A DNA stretch of 24,652 nucleotides from an uncultured Fusobacterium sp. (GCA_900543175.1 UQQO01000017.1:1-24652); one strand, 5' to 3'. Counted from the stretch's first letter, positions 1 through 9,511 are shown. A program made the numbers and translations. Notes: a model not told the origin generated them from the sequence alone.

Positions 1-2
1 AT

Positions 3-128
3 GTAAAGCAGTACGAACGCCACCCGTTTTTCAGAAGAATAAAAGAAGCATTAGAAACGGGTACACTTGCTTACGAAAATGAAAAAATTCAGCATGAAAT
101 TAAAAGCATGTTGAAAATAATTATTTAA
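3..128 (+). CDS. C-terminal fragment of an unrecognised protein
   Basis: An open frame enters from the left edge and ends at TAA 126-128, giving about 41 residues that start VKQYERHPFF and end SMLKIII. I do not recognise the family. The tail is charged and looks helical, with no membrane segment. It stops 13 nt before the next start codon, so it is probably the upstream gene of the same operon as the thioesterase. Codons such as CGC, CAC, CCG, ACG and CAG are commoner here than in the rest of the window, a hint of different origin but on very few codons. Confidence 0.5.
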   Translation, partial: VKQYERHPFFRRIKEALETGTLAYENEKIQHEIKSMLKIII

Positions 129-141
129 AAGGAGAAAAACA

Positions 142-567
142 ATGTTAAATAAAAATATAACTATTGAATTTTTAAAAAAGATGGGAAAAGGATATCTTCC
201 TGAATTTATGGGAGTAGAAATACTTTCTATTGAAGAAGGGAAGATGACAAGTAGATTGTCTATAAAACCTCATCATATAGCCCCAAATGGTTTTCTTCAT
301 GCTGCTACTGTAATAGCTCTAGCTGACACAACTTGTGGATATGCCTCTTTTGCTCATCTTCCTGAGGGAGCTGAAAGTCTTTGTACTATTGAACTTAAAA
401 GTAACCACTTAGGAACTGCCAGAGAGGGAGCTATATTCTGTGTTGCTACTGCTGTACATTTAGGTAGAAATACACAAGTTTGGGATGCTGAAGTTTCTGA
501 TGAGAAAACTGGAAAAGTTATAGCACTATTTAGATGTACTCAAATGAATCTTTTTCCTAAAAAATAG
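142..567 (+). CDS. PaaI-family hotdog-fold thioesterase
   Basis: A 141-residue protein with the length and layout of the PaaI/4HBT hotdog family, which hydrolyses acyl- or aryl-CoA thioesters in the cytoplasm. The diagnostic stretch is residues 44-68: HHIAPNGFLH followed by AATVIALADTTCG. This corresponds to the hot-dog helix carrying the catalytic acidic residue, although the usual HGG is replaced by NGFLH. The ATG follows a GGAG box at 131-134 with good spacing. It lies 13 nt after the partial upstream gene and runs into a terminator at 568-608. The acyl substrate cannot be deduced. Confidence 0.85.
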   Translation: MLNKNITIEFLKKMGKGYLPEFMGVEILSIEEGKMTSRLSIKPHHIAPNGFLHAATVIALADTTCGYASFAHLPEGAESLCTIELKSNHLGTAREGAIFCVATAVHLGRNTQVWDAEVSDEKTGKVIALFRCTQMNLFPKK

Positions 568-608
568 AAAAAAAGTTATTGTAAATTTTGCTTTACAATA
601 ACTTTTTT
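568..608. terminator. Bidirectional intrinsic terminator
   Basis: A 12-bp perfect stem (AGTTATTGTAAA at 574-585 with its complement at 592-603) has a 6-nt loop, with a run of A on the left and a run of T on the right. It can therefore end both the plus-strand thioesterase transcript and the minus-strand ABC transporter operon, whose genes converge here. Confidence 0.9.
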
Positions 609-610
609 AA

Positions 611-1537
611 TTATATAGATATTTCTACTAAATCGCCTAATTTGTACTCTCTTCCCTTTTCTCCTTGTATATTTACATAGAGATCTTCTCTCCCATTTCT
701 TATTTTTAATATAGTATATGCACCCATAAACTCTTTATTTATAACTTCCCAATTACCTTTTTGATTTTTTTCTATCTTTATATTTTCTGGACGTATCAAC
801 TTTTTAGCTCCATCTTTTAATATAAAATTAGATTTTCCAATAAAATTAGCTACATACTCATTTATAGGAGAGTAATAAATCTCTTCAGGAGTCCCTATTT
901 GCTCTATTCTTCCATTGTTCATAACTACTACTTTATCTGATATACTCAATGCCTCCTCTTGATCATGTGTGACAAATATCATACTTATTTTTAAGTTTTT
1001 TTGTAGCTCCTTTAACTCCTCTCTCATGCTGATTTTTAATTTAGCATCAAGATTACTAAAAGGCTCATCTAATAAAAGTATCTTAGGATATAATACCAAA
1101 GCTCTAGCCAGTGCTACTCTTTGCTGTTGTCCACCACTTAACTCTTGGATAGATTTTTTTTCATATCCATCTAAACCAACAATTTTCAAGTATTCTAAAG
1201 CTAATTCATTTTGCTCTTTCTTTGTAAGTTTCTTATATTTCAAACCATATTTAATATTCTCTAAAACATTCATATGAGGAAAAAGTGCATAACTTTGAAA
1301 AACTGTTGAAATATCTCTTTTTTCTGGTGGAATATCTGTTATATCTCTATCTTCTAAATAGATTTTTCCATTATCTGGTTTTAAAAATCCACCTATTATA
1401 TTTAAAAGTGTAGTTTTTCCACAACCACTAGGACCTAATAGAGAGATTAATTCTCCCTTTTCTATGCTAAAATCTATCTTTTCTATTCCTCTATTTTCTT
1501 CAAAAATCTTTCTTAAATTTTCAATTCTTAAATACAT
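611..1537 (-). CDS. ABC importer ATP-binding protein (FbpC/PotA-like)
   Basis: A 308-residue ATPase that powers the importer encoded by the two upstream genes. Visible motifs are Walker A GPSGCGKT (35-42), Q-loop Gln81, signature LSGGQ (133-137), Walker B ILLLDE (153-158) and switch His191. A C-terminal extension after about residue 235, with a degenerate RPENIKI stretch, is the TOBE-like region typical of the spermidine/iron/sulfate/hexose-phosphate class. ATG 1537 follows a GGAG box. It is the last gene of the operon, 16 nt after the permease, and ends at the bidirectional terminator. The family's usual 'iron(III)' label is not secure here (see the binding protein). Confidence 0.9.
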   Translation of the reverse strand: MYLRIENLRKIFEENRGIEKIDFSIEKGELISLLGPSGCGKTTLLNIIGGFLKPDNGKIYLEDRDITDIPPEKRDISTVFQSYALFPHMNVLENIKYGLKYKKLTKKEQNELALEYLKIVGLDGYEKKSIQELSGGQQQRVALARALVLYPKILLLDEPFSNLDAKLKISMREELKELQKNLKISMIFVTHDQEEALSISDKVVVMNNGRIEQIGTPEEIYYSPINEYVANFIGKSNFILKDGAKKLIRPENIKIEKNQKGNWEVINKEFMGAYTILKIRNGREDLYVNIQGEKGREYKLGDLVEISI

Positions 1538-1553
1538 ATTTTTTCTCCAAAAT

Positions 1554-3185
1554 CTATTTTTTTAATACTTTTGCTACAAAAATATTTAAAGAAAAAGTGA
1601 TAAAAGTTATTGCTAAAGCTGTTATTGATGCTGCTCCATACTCCCCTTGTGCAACCTGTGTAAAAAGCATTATTGTAGCCACATTATTTCCTGGAGATAC
1701 CAAGAATATTATAGCCCCTATTGTTGTCATTGTTGCTATAAAACAGTTTACAAAAGAGATTAAAAATGCTGGCTTCAATAGTGGAAATATTATATCTAAA
1801 AGTATTCTCATCTTAGATGCTCCTAAATCTCTACCTGCTTTTTCTATATTTGGATTCAATGTAGAAAATATTGAATCTCCAGCTTTTATTCCTATACTTA
1901 TCTGTCTAAAAGCACAGTTTAAAATCACTATTGTAGCTGTTCCTGTTAAAGTAAAGATTCCACTATTAAAAGCTAAAATATACCCTAGTCCAAAAAATGT
2001 TCCTGGAATAATATAAGGCAATCCTCCTAAAAACTCTATCCCCTTAAAAAAATAACTGTTTCTTTCTCTATTATAATATGAGATTAAAATTCCTATGGTA
2101 GAGGATATTGCACCAGATATAAAAGCATAAACTATTGTTCTTAAAAATACTCTTGTAGATGAAAGCTTAAATTTTTCTATATACTCTAAAGTAAACTCTA
2201 TCCCTTTTGAAGTATAATTATAAAATCCTGAAAAAAATATAGCTGAATATTGAATAAACATTACCAATACAAATAGATAAGCTACTACTTTAAAAAGAAT
2301 CTTTACTCCCAATGGAAGAGAATAAGAGATATTTTTAGACTCCATACCCTTTCCAACTGAAAAACTGCTAAATTTTTTCAAAAGTATTCTCTTGTACAAT
2401 AGAAAAGCTAAAAGTGCTGGAAATATAAGTAGCAATGTCATTGCCGCTGCTTTTGGCATATTTCCTTCACCAATTACTGTTAAATATGCCTCAGTTGCTA
2501 AAGTACTCTCTCTTCCTCCAATTATTATAGCACTTCCAAAATCAGATAGATTCTTTGTAAAAAGTATAAAAAAAGTTCCTAAAAAAGCTGGAACAGAGAT
2601 TGGAAAAACCACTCTCTTTAAACTTTCCCAAGGTGAAGCTCCTAAAGCTCTTGAGGCATTTATCAAAGTATAATCAAAATTTTTAAATATCTCATATAAC
2701 ATAAAGGTTGCAAAGGAGATCTCTCCAATAAGTTGAAGCATAACTATCCCTTTTAAACCATATGGATTTGTATGAAGTCCTAAAACTCTATATGTTATAA
2801 GTCCTCTTCTCCCAAAAAGCATTATATAAGAGATCCCAAATATAAATGGTGGAGAGATCATAGTCAACATCAATAGATAATAATAAAATTTTCTTACTCT
2901 TTCACTAGAAAAAAGCATATAATAAGCTATTATTCCTCCAAATATAGATGCAATCCCAGCTGATATTGATGATGTTATCATGCTATTTTTCAATAACAAA
3001 TAATTTTCATTAAAAATTCCTTTATAAAATTTTAAAGTGAAACTATTATTATCAAAAAAACTAGTAACTATAATTTTATAAATGGGGTAGAAACAAAAAA
3101 GTACTACCCCAATAATAACTAGAAATAATATTAAATTATAGCTAAAATTATTTTGCTTTATTTCCAAATCTTGATTTCCACTCAT
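1554..3185 (-). CDS. ABC importer permease, two fused permease domains (FbpB-like)
   Basis: A 543-residue integral membrane protein with about 12 hydrophobic segments, made of two tandem binding-protein-dependent permease domains. Each half carries the EAA-type coupling loop: RALGASPWESLKRVVFP in the first half and GRDLGASKMRILLDIIFP in the second. Fused permeases of this kind occur in FbpB, AfuB and phosphonate-type importers. The start overlaps the end of the binding-protein gene by 38 bp. ATG 3185 has only a weak AGG box 6 nt upstream, so translation may be coupled to the upstream gene. With the ATPase it forms the membrane part of one importer. Confidence 0.9.
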   Translation of the reverse strand: MSGNQDLEIKQNNFSYNLILFLVIIGVVLFCFYPIYKIIVTSFFDNNSFTLKFYKGIFNENYLLLKNSMITSSISAGIASIFGGIIAYYMLFSSERVRKFYYYLLMLTMISPPFIFGISYIMLFGRRGLITYRVLGLHTNPYGLKGIVMLQLIGEISFATFMLYEIFKNFDYTLINASRALGASPWESLKRVVFPISVPAFLGTFFILFTKNLSDFGSAIIIGGRESTLATEAYLTVIGEGNMPKAAAMTLLLIFPALLAFLLYKRILLKKFSSFSVGKGMESKNISYSLPLGVKILFKVVAYLFVLVMFIQYSAIFFSGFYNYTSKGIEFTLEYIEKFKLSSTRVFLRTIVYAFISGAISSTIGILISYYNRERNSYFFKGIEFLGGLPYIIPGTFFGLGYILAFNSGIFTLTGTATIVILNCAFRQISIGIKAGDSIFSTLNPNIEKAGRDLGASKMRILLDIIFPLLKPAFLISFVNCFIATMTTIGAIIFLVSPGNNVATIMLFTQVAQGEYGAASITALAITFITFSLNIFVAKVLKK

Positions 3186-4140
3186 TTAAAACCTGTTCTC
3201 TTTCAGTTCCTAGTCTTTCAATATCAATATCTACTAATTTATTCATATCAACTGTTTTTATGCTTTTTGGAATCTCTACTCCATTTCTTACCATAGCTCT
3301 AGGATCTTCATCTCTTATAACTATTTGACCTTTTTCTGATAGTGCCCAGTCAATAAATTTCTTAGCTTCATCTAGATTTTCAGCATTTTTAAATATAGCC
3401 ATTCCTGCTGGTACCCAAGGAATCATATCTTCAGGATAGATAGTTGTTACTGGATATTTTCCCTCCATTAATATAAATTCACCTGACATTGGAATTACTG
3501 CAACTCCAAACTCTCCACTTGTAACTTTTAAAGGTGGCTCTCCCCCTCTTTTTGCTAAGAATGGAATATTTTTACCTAATTCTTCAAAATATGCCCATGC
3601 TTTTTCCTCTCCTAATGCTTGGATTAAATTGTGAACTAAAGCATAGTTTGTTCCAGAAATAGCAGGGTTTGCCATTATAACTTCATCTCTATATTCTGGT
3701 TTTGCTAAATCAGCCCAAGTTTTTGGAGCTTTTAATCCTTTTTCTTCTAAAATATCATTATTTACCATAAATCCTACTAATACCAATGATACTCCAGACC
3801 AATATCCATCTTTATCTCTATATTTTAAAGGAACTTCTGCCATTTCTGGAGAAATATATTTTTCTAAAAGTCCTTTATTTTTAGCAGCTATAAAGCTATC
3901 TAATCCTCCACCAAACCAAACATCTGCTGATGGTTTTCCTTGTTCAGCTTCCAATTTTGATAGAAGTTCTCCAGAAGACATATCTATAAAGTCAACTTTT
4001 ATTCCTGTGTCCTTTGTAAATTGCTGAAATATCTTTTCTTTTCCTCCATAAGCAGCTACAACTTTTAAACTTCCCTCTGCAAAAACTAAACTACTTAGTC
4101 CTAATAAAAAAATTAAAAATGTCAATGCTCTCTTTTTCAT
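3148..4140 (-). CDS. Periplasmic extracellular solute-binding protein (family 1, AfuA/FbpA-like)
   Basis: A 330-residue exported protein. Residues 1-21 form a signal peptide (MKKR, hydrophobic core, ending FA before EGSLK) without a lipobox. The mature part has the type II binding-protein signature SADVWFGGG (71-79) and the late motif PAGMAIF (244-250). Ferric-binding members have adjacent tyrosines after the GEVAV-like strand. Here that place reads GEFGVAVIPMSG (209-220) with no tyrosine, so iron is unlikely. AfuA-type sugar phosphates or another oxyanion are possible substrates, but this is inference. ATG 4140 has a strong AGGAGG box and lies 16 nt after the PHP gene. Confidence 0.88.
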   Translation of the reverse strand: MKKRALTFLIFLLGLSSLVFAEGSLKVVAAYGGKEKIFQQFTKDTGIKVDFIDMSSGELLSKLEAEQGKPSADVWFGGGLDSFIAAKNKGLLEKYISPEMAEVPLKYRDKDGYWSGVSLVLVGFMVNNDILEEKGLKAPKTWADLAKPEYRDEVIMANPAISGTNYALVHNLIQALGEEKAWAYFEELGKNIPFLAKRGGEPPLKVTSGEFGVAVIPMSGEFILMEGKYPVTTIYPEDMIPWVPAGMAIFKNAENLDEAKKFIDWALSEKGQIVIRDEDPRAMVRNGVEIPKSIKTVDMNKLVDIDIERLGTEREQVLNEWKSRFGNKAK

Positions 4141-4156
4141 TCTTTCCTCCTTGTGT

Positions 4157-4777
4157 TTATTCTATTATTTCATAGTTATTATTTACATATTTTAAAGGTT
4201 TACATCTATTAGTTTTCAATGCTTCAATTAACTCTTTTACATTTTTAACTTTGTATGGTAAAAGTGTTGCATATACTCCAACCTTTTCCACTACATGAGC
4301 ATCACTTGAACCAATCACCTGTATTCCAAGTTCCTTTCCAGCCTTAACAGCTAATCCATTGTGATAATCACTTGTACTTCCATTATACCCCTCTATTGCT
4401 GTAAGTCCCTTAACTGTGTATAATTTATCTTTTAATCCTCTATTATTTGTTCTATATGGGTGAGCTGCTGTACAAGTTCCACCAAATCTATCTACATACT
4501 CAATAAACTCTTGAGCACTCATCTGCTCTTCTGGTAGTTTATCTATTCCAAAAGCAACAATATCTCCATCCTTTGTTAGATACTCTACCCCTGGAAAAAT
4601 AACAAAATCATATTTTTTTACAAGCTCATCAATTTCTTTTATAACATCTGGATTTTCATGATTTGTAAGTGCTATCCCATCAAGTCCTTTTCTCTTTGCT
4701 TCTCTAACTATCTCTTCTATAGATATGTGACTATCTGTAGAATATTTATTATCATGTAAGTGTAAATCTACTTTCAT
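4157..4777 (-). CDS. PHP-domain metal-dependent phosphoesterase
   Basis: A 206-residue stand-alone PHP protein. All expected metal-ligand motifs are visible: DLHLH (His6, His8), TNHE (His40), PGVEY (Glu65), AAHPYR (His106) and GSSDAH (Asp159, His161). Family members are trinuclear phosphoesterases or phosphatases such as histidinol-phosphate phosphatase or nucleotide phosphatases. As first gene of an importer operon it may dephosphorylate the imported compound; that is inference from position. ATG 4777 follows GGAG at an unusually long spacing of about 12 nt. An extended -10 promoter lies just upstream. Confidence 0.88.
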   Translation of the reverse strand: MKVDLHLHDNKYSTDSHISIEEIVREAKRKGLDGIALTNHENPDVIKEIDELVKKYDFVIFPGVEYLTKDGDIVAFGIDKLPEEQMSAQEFIEYVDRFGGTCTAAHPYRTNNRGLKDKLYTVKGLTAIEGYNGSTSDYHNGLAVKAGKELGIQVIGSSDAHVVEKVGVYATLLPYKVKNVKELIEALKTNRCKPLKYVNNNYEIIE

Positions 4778-4815
4778 TTTGAAATATAACTCCTTTTTAT
4801 TTTTATAACTTTTTT

Positions 4816-4826
4816 ATTATAACACA
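4816..4826 (-). promoter_or_regulatory. Extended -10 promoter of the PHP/ABC operon
   Basis: On the minus strand a perfect TATAAT (4816-4821) is preceded by TGT, an extended -10 element. The -35 region is poor (TTTATA-like near 4838-4843), as is usual for extended -10 promoters. Transcription would start about 30 nt before the PHP start codon. Confidence 0.6.
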
Positions 4827-4855
4827 AATTTTAACCCTATAAAATATATATCTAT

Positions 4856-4897
4856 AAAAAAACTGCATCCATACTATTTTAAAAGTTTGAATGCAGT
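4856..4897 (-). terminator. Intrinsic terminator of the rpiR-like/proC operon
   Basis: The arms ACTGCAT (4862-4868) and ATGCAGT (4891-4897) are complementary. The interior can pair further (actattttaaaagt), and on the minus strand the stem is followed by a run of at least six T. It sits 19 nt after the proC stop. Confidence 0.8.
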
Positions 4898-4915
4898 GCA
4901 AAGAGCTTTTATCTC

Positions 4916-5725
4916 TTATTTATTATTTAAAGTCATCTCTTTAGATTTTTTTATAGTATCAGTAACAGCTTTTATTATTGCTCCTCTGAATCCATTTTCC
5001 TCTAAAGTTTTTACCCCTTCAATAGTTGTTCCACCAGGTGAACATACATTATCCTTTAACTCTCCAGGGTGTTTTCCACTTTCAAGGAACATCTTTCCTG
5101 CTCCTATTAAAGTTTGTCCAATCAATTTATAAGCTGCTGCTCTAGGAAGCCCCTCTAATACAACAGCATCAGCAAGAGCCTCAATAAACATAAACATAAA
5201 TGCTGGTGAAGATCCTGAAGCTCCTATTACAGCATCAAAAAGTTCCTCTTTTATCTCTACTGCCATTCCAATTTTTTCAAATAGCTCTTTAAAATATACC
5301 TTTTCTTCATCTTCAATATTTTCATTAAAGCTATATGCAACACATCCCTCTTGAACCATTAAAGGTAGATTTGGCATAGTTCTTATTATTTTGCTATTTG
5401 TATTTTCTGTTTCCTCTAAAATATCCTCCATAGTTATTCCAGGAGCCATAGCAATAAGAACCTTTGTACTATTGATACTTTCTTTTATCTCGTCAATAAC
5501 ATCCATATATACATTTGGTTTTACTGCTAAGAAAATAATATCACACTCTTCAGCAATAGCAACTTCACTATCTAATGCTTTTACTCCATACTTTTTTTCT
5601 ATCTCTTTTCCTTTTAAAAAGTCATAGACTCTTATATCATTGATTTCAACCATAAGAGAATTAATTATCCCCTTTAAAAAGGCTTCTCCCATGTTTCCAC
5701 AACCAATAAATCCTACTTTTTTCAT
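4916..5725 (-). CDS. proC: Pyrroline-5-carboxylate reductase
   Basis: A 269-residue cytoplasmic enzyme that reduces pyrroline-5-carboxylate to proline with NAD(P)H, the last step of proline synthesis. The N-terminus has the Rossmann motif GFIGCGNMG. The nucleotide-binding strand LAVKPN and the PSPAF-like SSPAFMF stretch are in order. The C-terminal dimerisation domain carries the family signature around HPGELKDNVCSPGGTTIEG. Length is normal. It is the last gene of a three-gene unit, 24 nt after the tRNA-binding protein gene, and is followed by an intrinsic terminator. Confidence 0.96.
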   Translation of the reverse strand: MKKVGFIGCGNMGEAFLKGIINSLMVEINDIRVYDFLKGKEIEKKYGVKALDSEVAIAEECDIIFLAVKPNVYMDVIDEIKESINSTKVLIAMAPGITMEDILEETENTNSKIIRTMPNLPLMVQEGCVAYSFNENIEDEEKVYFKELFEKIGMAVEIKEELFDAVIGASGSSPAFMFMFIEALADAVVLEGLPRAAAYKLIGQTLIGAGKMFLESGKHPGELKDNVCSPGGTTIEGVKTLEENGFRGAIIKAVTDTIKKSKEMTLNNK

Positions 5726-5749
5726 TTTCCTTTTCCCTCTCTTATATAT

Positions 5750-6960
<1,211 letters not shown>

Positions 6961-7003
6961 AACTTCTGTCCCTTTCTGTTAAAAAATATCTGTTTTACTT
7001 ACA

Positions 7004-7032
7004 ATTATACCCCATTATTTATCTAAAATCAA
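7004..7032 (-). promoter_or_regulatory. Sigma70-type promoter of the rpiR-like/proC operon
   Basis: On the minus strand TTGATT (7027-7032) and TATAAT (7004-7009) are separated by exactly 17 nt. The start codon of the regulator is about 45 nt further on. Confidence 0.75.
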
Positions 7033-7054
7033 AAGGAAAATAAAATATTTTTCC
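7031..7054 (-). terminator. Weak possible terminator after hutG
   Basis: GGAAAA (7035-7040) and TTTTCC (7049-7054) can pair with an 8-nt loop. On the minus strand they are followed by a short TTTT run. The stem is short and AT-rich, and it abuts the hutG stop codon. Confidence 0.35.
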
Positions 7055-7987
7055 CTATTTTATTTTATCAAACCATTTAGTGAATCTATACATATCAACT
7101 AATTTTTCCATAGTTTCATATATCATATATCCTGCTAATCTACTTGTTCTATTTGCCACATCATATCTAGGATTTATCTCTGCAAAGTCTAAACATACAA
7201 CTTTTTTAGTTTCCATTAAGGCTCTTAAAATTCTCTTTCCTTTTTTAGAATCCATTCCTAATACAGTTGGAAATGATACTCCTGGAGCTGCTGCCCCATC
7301 AAAGACATCCATACATATTGTCACATAAACTATATCCATCTTCTTAACAAAAGATTTTAAAGATGATATTGTAAACTCTTCTGGATACTCCTCTTCTAAA
7401 ACTAAAACACCTTTTTCATCAGCATTTTTTATAAGTGATCTCCTATTTTCCAATCTTTGAAAACCTGTTATTGCATACTCTACATTCTTATCTTCATCTA
7501 ATATCTTTTTAAAAGAAGTTTCAGATGTCATTCTCTCATCATATGATTTTATATCCAAATGAGCATCAAAACTAATTATTCCTATTTTTTTATCTGGAAA
7601 AGCCTTTCTTATTCCTTTATAAGCTCCATAAACTATATCGTGCCCTCCACCTAAGCCAATAGGGAAAAGCCCTTTAGAGTAAATATCAGCTATCTTTTCA
7701 CTGTACTCTTCTTGTGCCTCTTCTAAAGTTTTTTTCTCTAAGTTTCCATAATCATATATTCTTAAATTTTTGATGCTTGGTAGCTCACTTAATCCCTTTC
7801 TAATAGCATCTGCACCTTCAGCAGCTCCAGCTACCCCTTCATCTCTTAAAATTCCATCTTCTGTATCATAACCAACAAAACAAACTCCACCTTTTTCTTG
7901 GACCTCACTTATATCTTTTACAACTTGCCATAATTTTAAATCATCTTCTTCAAAGCTATCTATCTTACCATTCCAAAGTTTTTTCAT
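7055..7987 (-). CDS. hutG: Arginase/ureohydrolase-family enzyme, probable formimidoylglutamase
   Basis: A 310-residue enzyme. HutG hydrolyses N-formimidoyl-glutamate to glutamate and formamide in histidine breakdown, using two Mn ions. Metal motifs are GLGGGHD (111-117, His116) and DAHLD (141-145). The third motif reads TICMDVFDGAAAPG (223-236), so the first Asp of the usual DxD is Cys225. The N-terminus (WNGKID, EGAAEGADAIR-like) and overall length fit HutG better than arginase or agmatinase. No hutH, hutU or hutI is nearby. A strong GAGGAG box precedes the ATG, and a promoter lies upstream. Confidence 0.8.
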   Translation of the reverse strand: MKKLWNGKIDSFEEDDLKLWQVVKDISEVQEKGGVCFVGYDTEDGILRDEGVAGAAEGADAIRKGLSELPSIKNLRIYDYGNLEKKTLEEAQEEYSEKIADIYSKGLFPIGLGGGHDIVYGAYKGIRKAFPDKKIGIISFDAHLDIKSYDERMTSETSFKKILDEDKNVEYAITGFQRLENRRSLIKNADEKGVLVLEEEYPEEFTISSLKSFVKKMDIVYVTICMDVFDGAAAPGVSFPTVLGMDSKKGKRILRALMETKKVVCLDFAEINPRYDVANRTSRLAGYMIYETMEKLVDMYRFTKWFDKIK

Positions 7988-8025
7988 TTTAGCTCCTCCT
8001 CTGTTGATTTAATATCTTACTACAA

Positions 8026-8054
8026 TAATTACTCTAATTTGATTAAATTGTCAA
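8026..8054 (-). promoter_or_regulatory. Sigma70-type promoter of hutG
   Basis: On the minus strand a perfect -35 TTGACA (8049-8054) is followed after 17 nt by TAATTA (8026-8031). It gives a leader of about 30 nt before the hutG ATG. Confidence 0.6.
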
Positions 8055-8131
8055 TAGCAATAATATTAATTAATTAAGTATATTTTACACCTAAATTGAC
8101 AAAAAGCCTTTTTTAAAAATTAATTATCTCT

Positions 8132-8165
8132 AAAAAAATTGAGGATAACCAACAATTATCCTCAA
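8132..8165 (-). terminator. Intrinsic terminator of the symporter gene
   Basis: A perfect 10-bp stem (TTGAGGATAA at 8139-8148 with 8156-8165) has a 7-nt loop and is followed on the minus strand by seven T. It sits 14 nt after the symporter stop. Confidence 0.92.
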
Positions 8166-8179
8166 CTTAAAATAATTTT

Positions 8180-9511
8180 TTATTTATTGTAAGTATCTAT
8201 ATCTAGCATATTTTCACTCTTTGCTACATAGATACTTGTTGCACTGTCCCCTATTACATTTAATGAAGTAACTAGCATCTCAATAGGTCTATTTATTGCT
8301 AAAATTAATGAATATACTAAGATAGCTGAGTCATTTACATATCCTAATCCACTTAAAATAGTAAATAGTACAACTGCTCCTGCTCCTGGTGCTGCTGGAG
8401 TTCCAACAGATGCAATTAAAGCTAATAATCCTATAACAAATATATTTGTCATTGTAACTTCATATCCAGCTGCTGCTGCAACAAATACTGCTGCTATAAC
8501 TTGCATTATTGCTGTTCCATTCATATTTGTTGTCATTCCTAAAGATAGTACAAATGATGCTATATCATCACTTACCCCTAGCTCTTCAACTGTTGTCTTT
8601 TTATTTAAAGGTAGTGTTGCAGCACTTGAAGAAGTTGAGAATCCAAATAATGCAACCTTAGCTGCTTTTCTTACAAAAGGAATTGGACTTAATCCAGTTG
8701 AAACTGCTATTAGAATTGAATATCCAAATACTAAGAAAATAAGTAAAGTAATAGTTGTAACTACTACATACACCATAGCTGGCTTTAAATGATCTATTCC
8801 ATATGATGCAAATGTTCTTGTTAAAAGCACAAATATTGCTATTGGTCCAAATTTATTTATAACAAAAGATAAAAACTTAACAACTATATCATTAATCTCT
8901 TGGAATACAGTTTTTAAATATTTTATTTTATCTCCTAAAACATTGATACAAAGTCCAGTTGAAACAGCTAAAAATACAGTTGCTAATACTCCACCATTAT
9001 TTGAAAATGCTGAGAAAATATTATTAGGTACAATGCTCATAAATACAAGTAATGGGTTGCTTCCTGATTTTCCTTTTACCATATTAACTCCACTAGTTAT
9101 TTTAACATTGAAGCCTCCTGATTTATATACAAGCATTCCCACAATTCCTGCCATTACTAAAGCAATTAGTGAAGAGATTAAGAAGAAACTTAAAGTTTTA
9201 TATGATATACGTCCTAATTTTTTTGAGTCACTAATGTGGCACATAGCTAAAGTTATAGATGTAAATACCATTGGAATTATTACTAATTGTAATGAATTTA
9301 CAAATAATTGCCCTATGATATAGAAGATACCTAATGATCTCTCTGCTCCCTTAGCTGAAATATCTTGGAAAAGTAATGAGTTAATAAATTTCCAAGTCTC
9401 ACTATTTCCCCCAACTTTTTCTCTTAAAAGAATAAAAATAAATCCTGCTACTATTCCTGCAATTAAAGCTATTGTCATCTTTATTGCAAGTGTATTTTTC
9501 CCTTGTTTCAC
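8180..9511 (-). CDS. Dicarboxylate/amino acid:cation symporter (DAACS, GltP-like)
   Basis: A 443-residue membrane transporter with the DAACS fold. HP1 carries the serine-rich STSSSAATLP, TM7 carries NMNGT (329-333), HP2 carries VGTPAAPGAG and TM8 carries NRPIEMLVTSLNVIGD (407-422). Relative to glutamate transporters TM7 NMDGT has become NMNGT. In TM8 the positions of GltPh Asp390, Asp394 and Arg397 are Asn407, Glu411 and Val414, while Asn418 and Asp422 are kept. Loss of the arginine argues against an acidic amino acid as substrate. The start is GTG 9511 after a GGAGG box. It is a single-gene unit with its own promoter and terminator. Confidence 0.9.
   Translation of the reverse strand: MKQGKNTLAIKMTIALIAGIVAGFIFILLREKVGGNSETWKFINSLLFQDISAKGAERSLGIFYIIGQLFVNSLQLVIIPMVFTSITLAMCHISDSKKLGRISYKTLSFFLISSLIALVMAGIVGMLVYKSGGFNVKITSGVNMVKGKSGSNPLLVFMSIVPNNIFSAFSNNGGVLATVFLAVSTGLCINVLGDKIKYLKTVFQEINDIVVKFLSFVINKFGPIAIFVLLTRTFASYGIDHLKPAMVYVVVTTITLLIFLVFGYSILIAVSTGLSPIPFVRKAAKVALFGFSTSSSAATLPLNKKTTVEELGVSDDIASFVLSLGMTTNMNGTAIMQVIAAVFVAAAAGYEVTMTNIFVIGLLALIASVGTPAAPGAGAVVLFTILSGLGYVNDSAILVYSLILAINRPIEMLVTSLNVIGDSATSIYVAKSENMLDIDTYNK

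Noticed and set aside
7988..8179. A riboswitch upstream of hutG
   Set aside because: The leader is only about 30 nt from the promoter found, too short for a known riboswitch. The hairpin at 8139-8165 is the symporter terminator.
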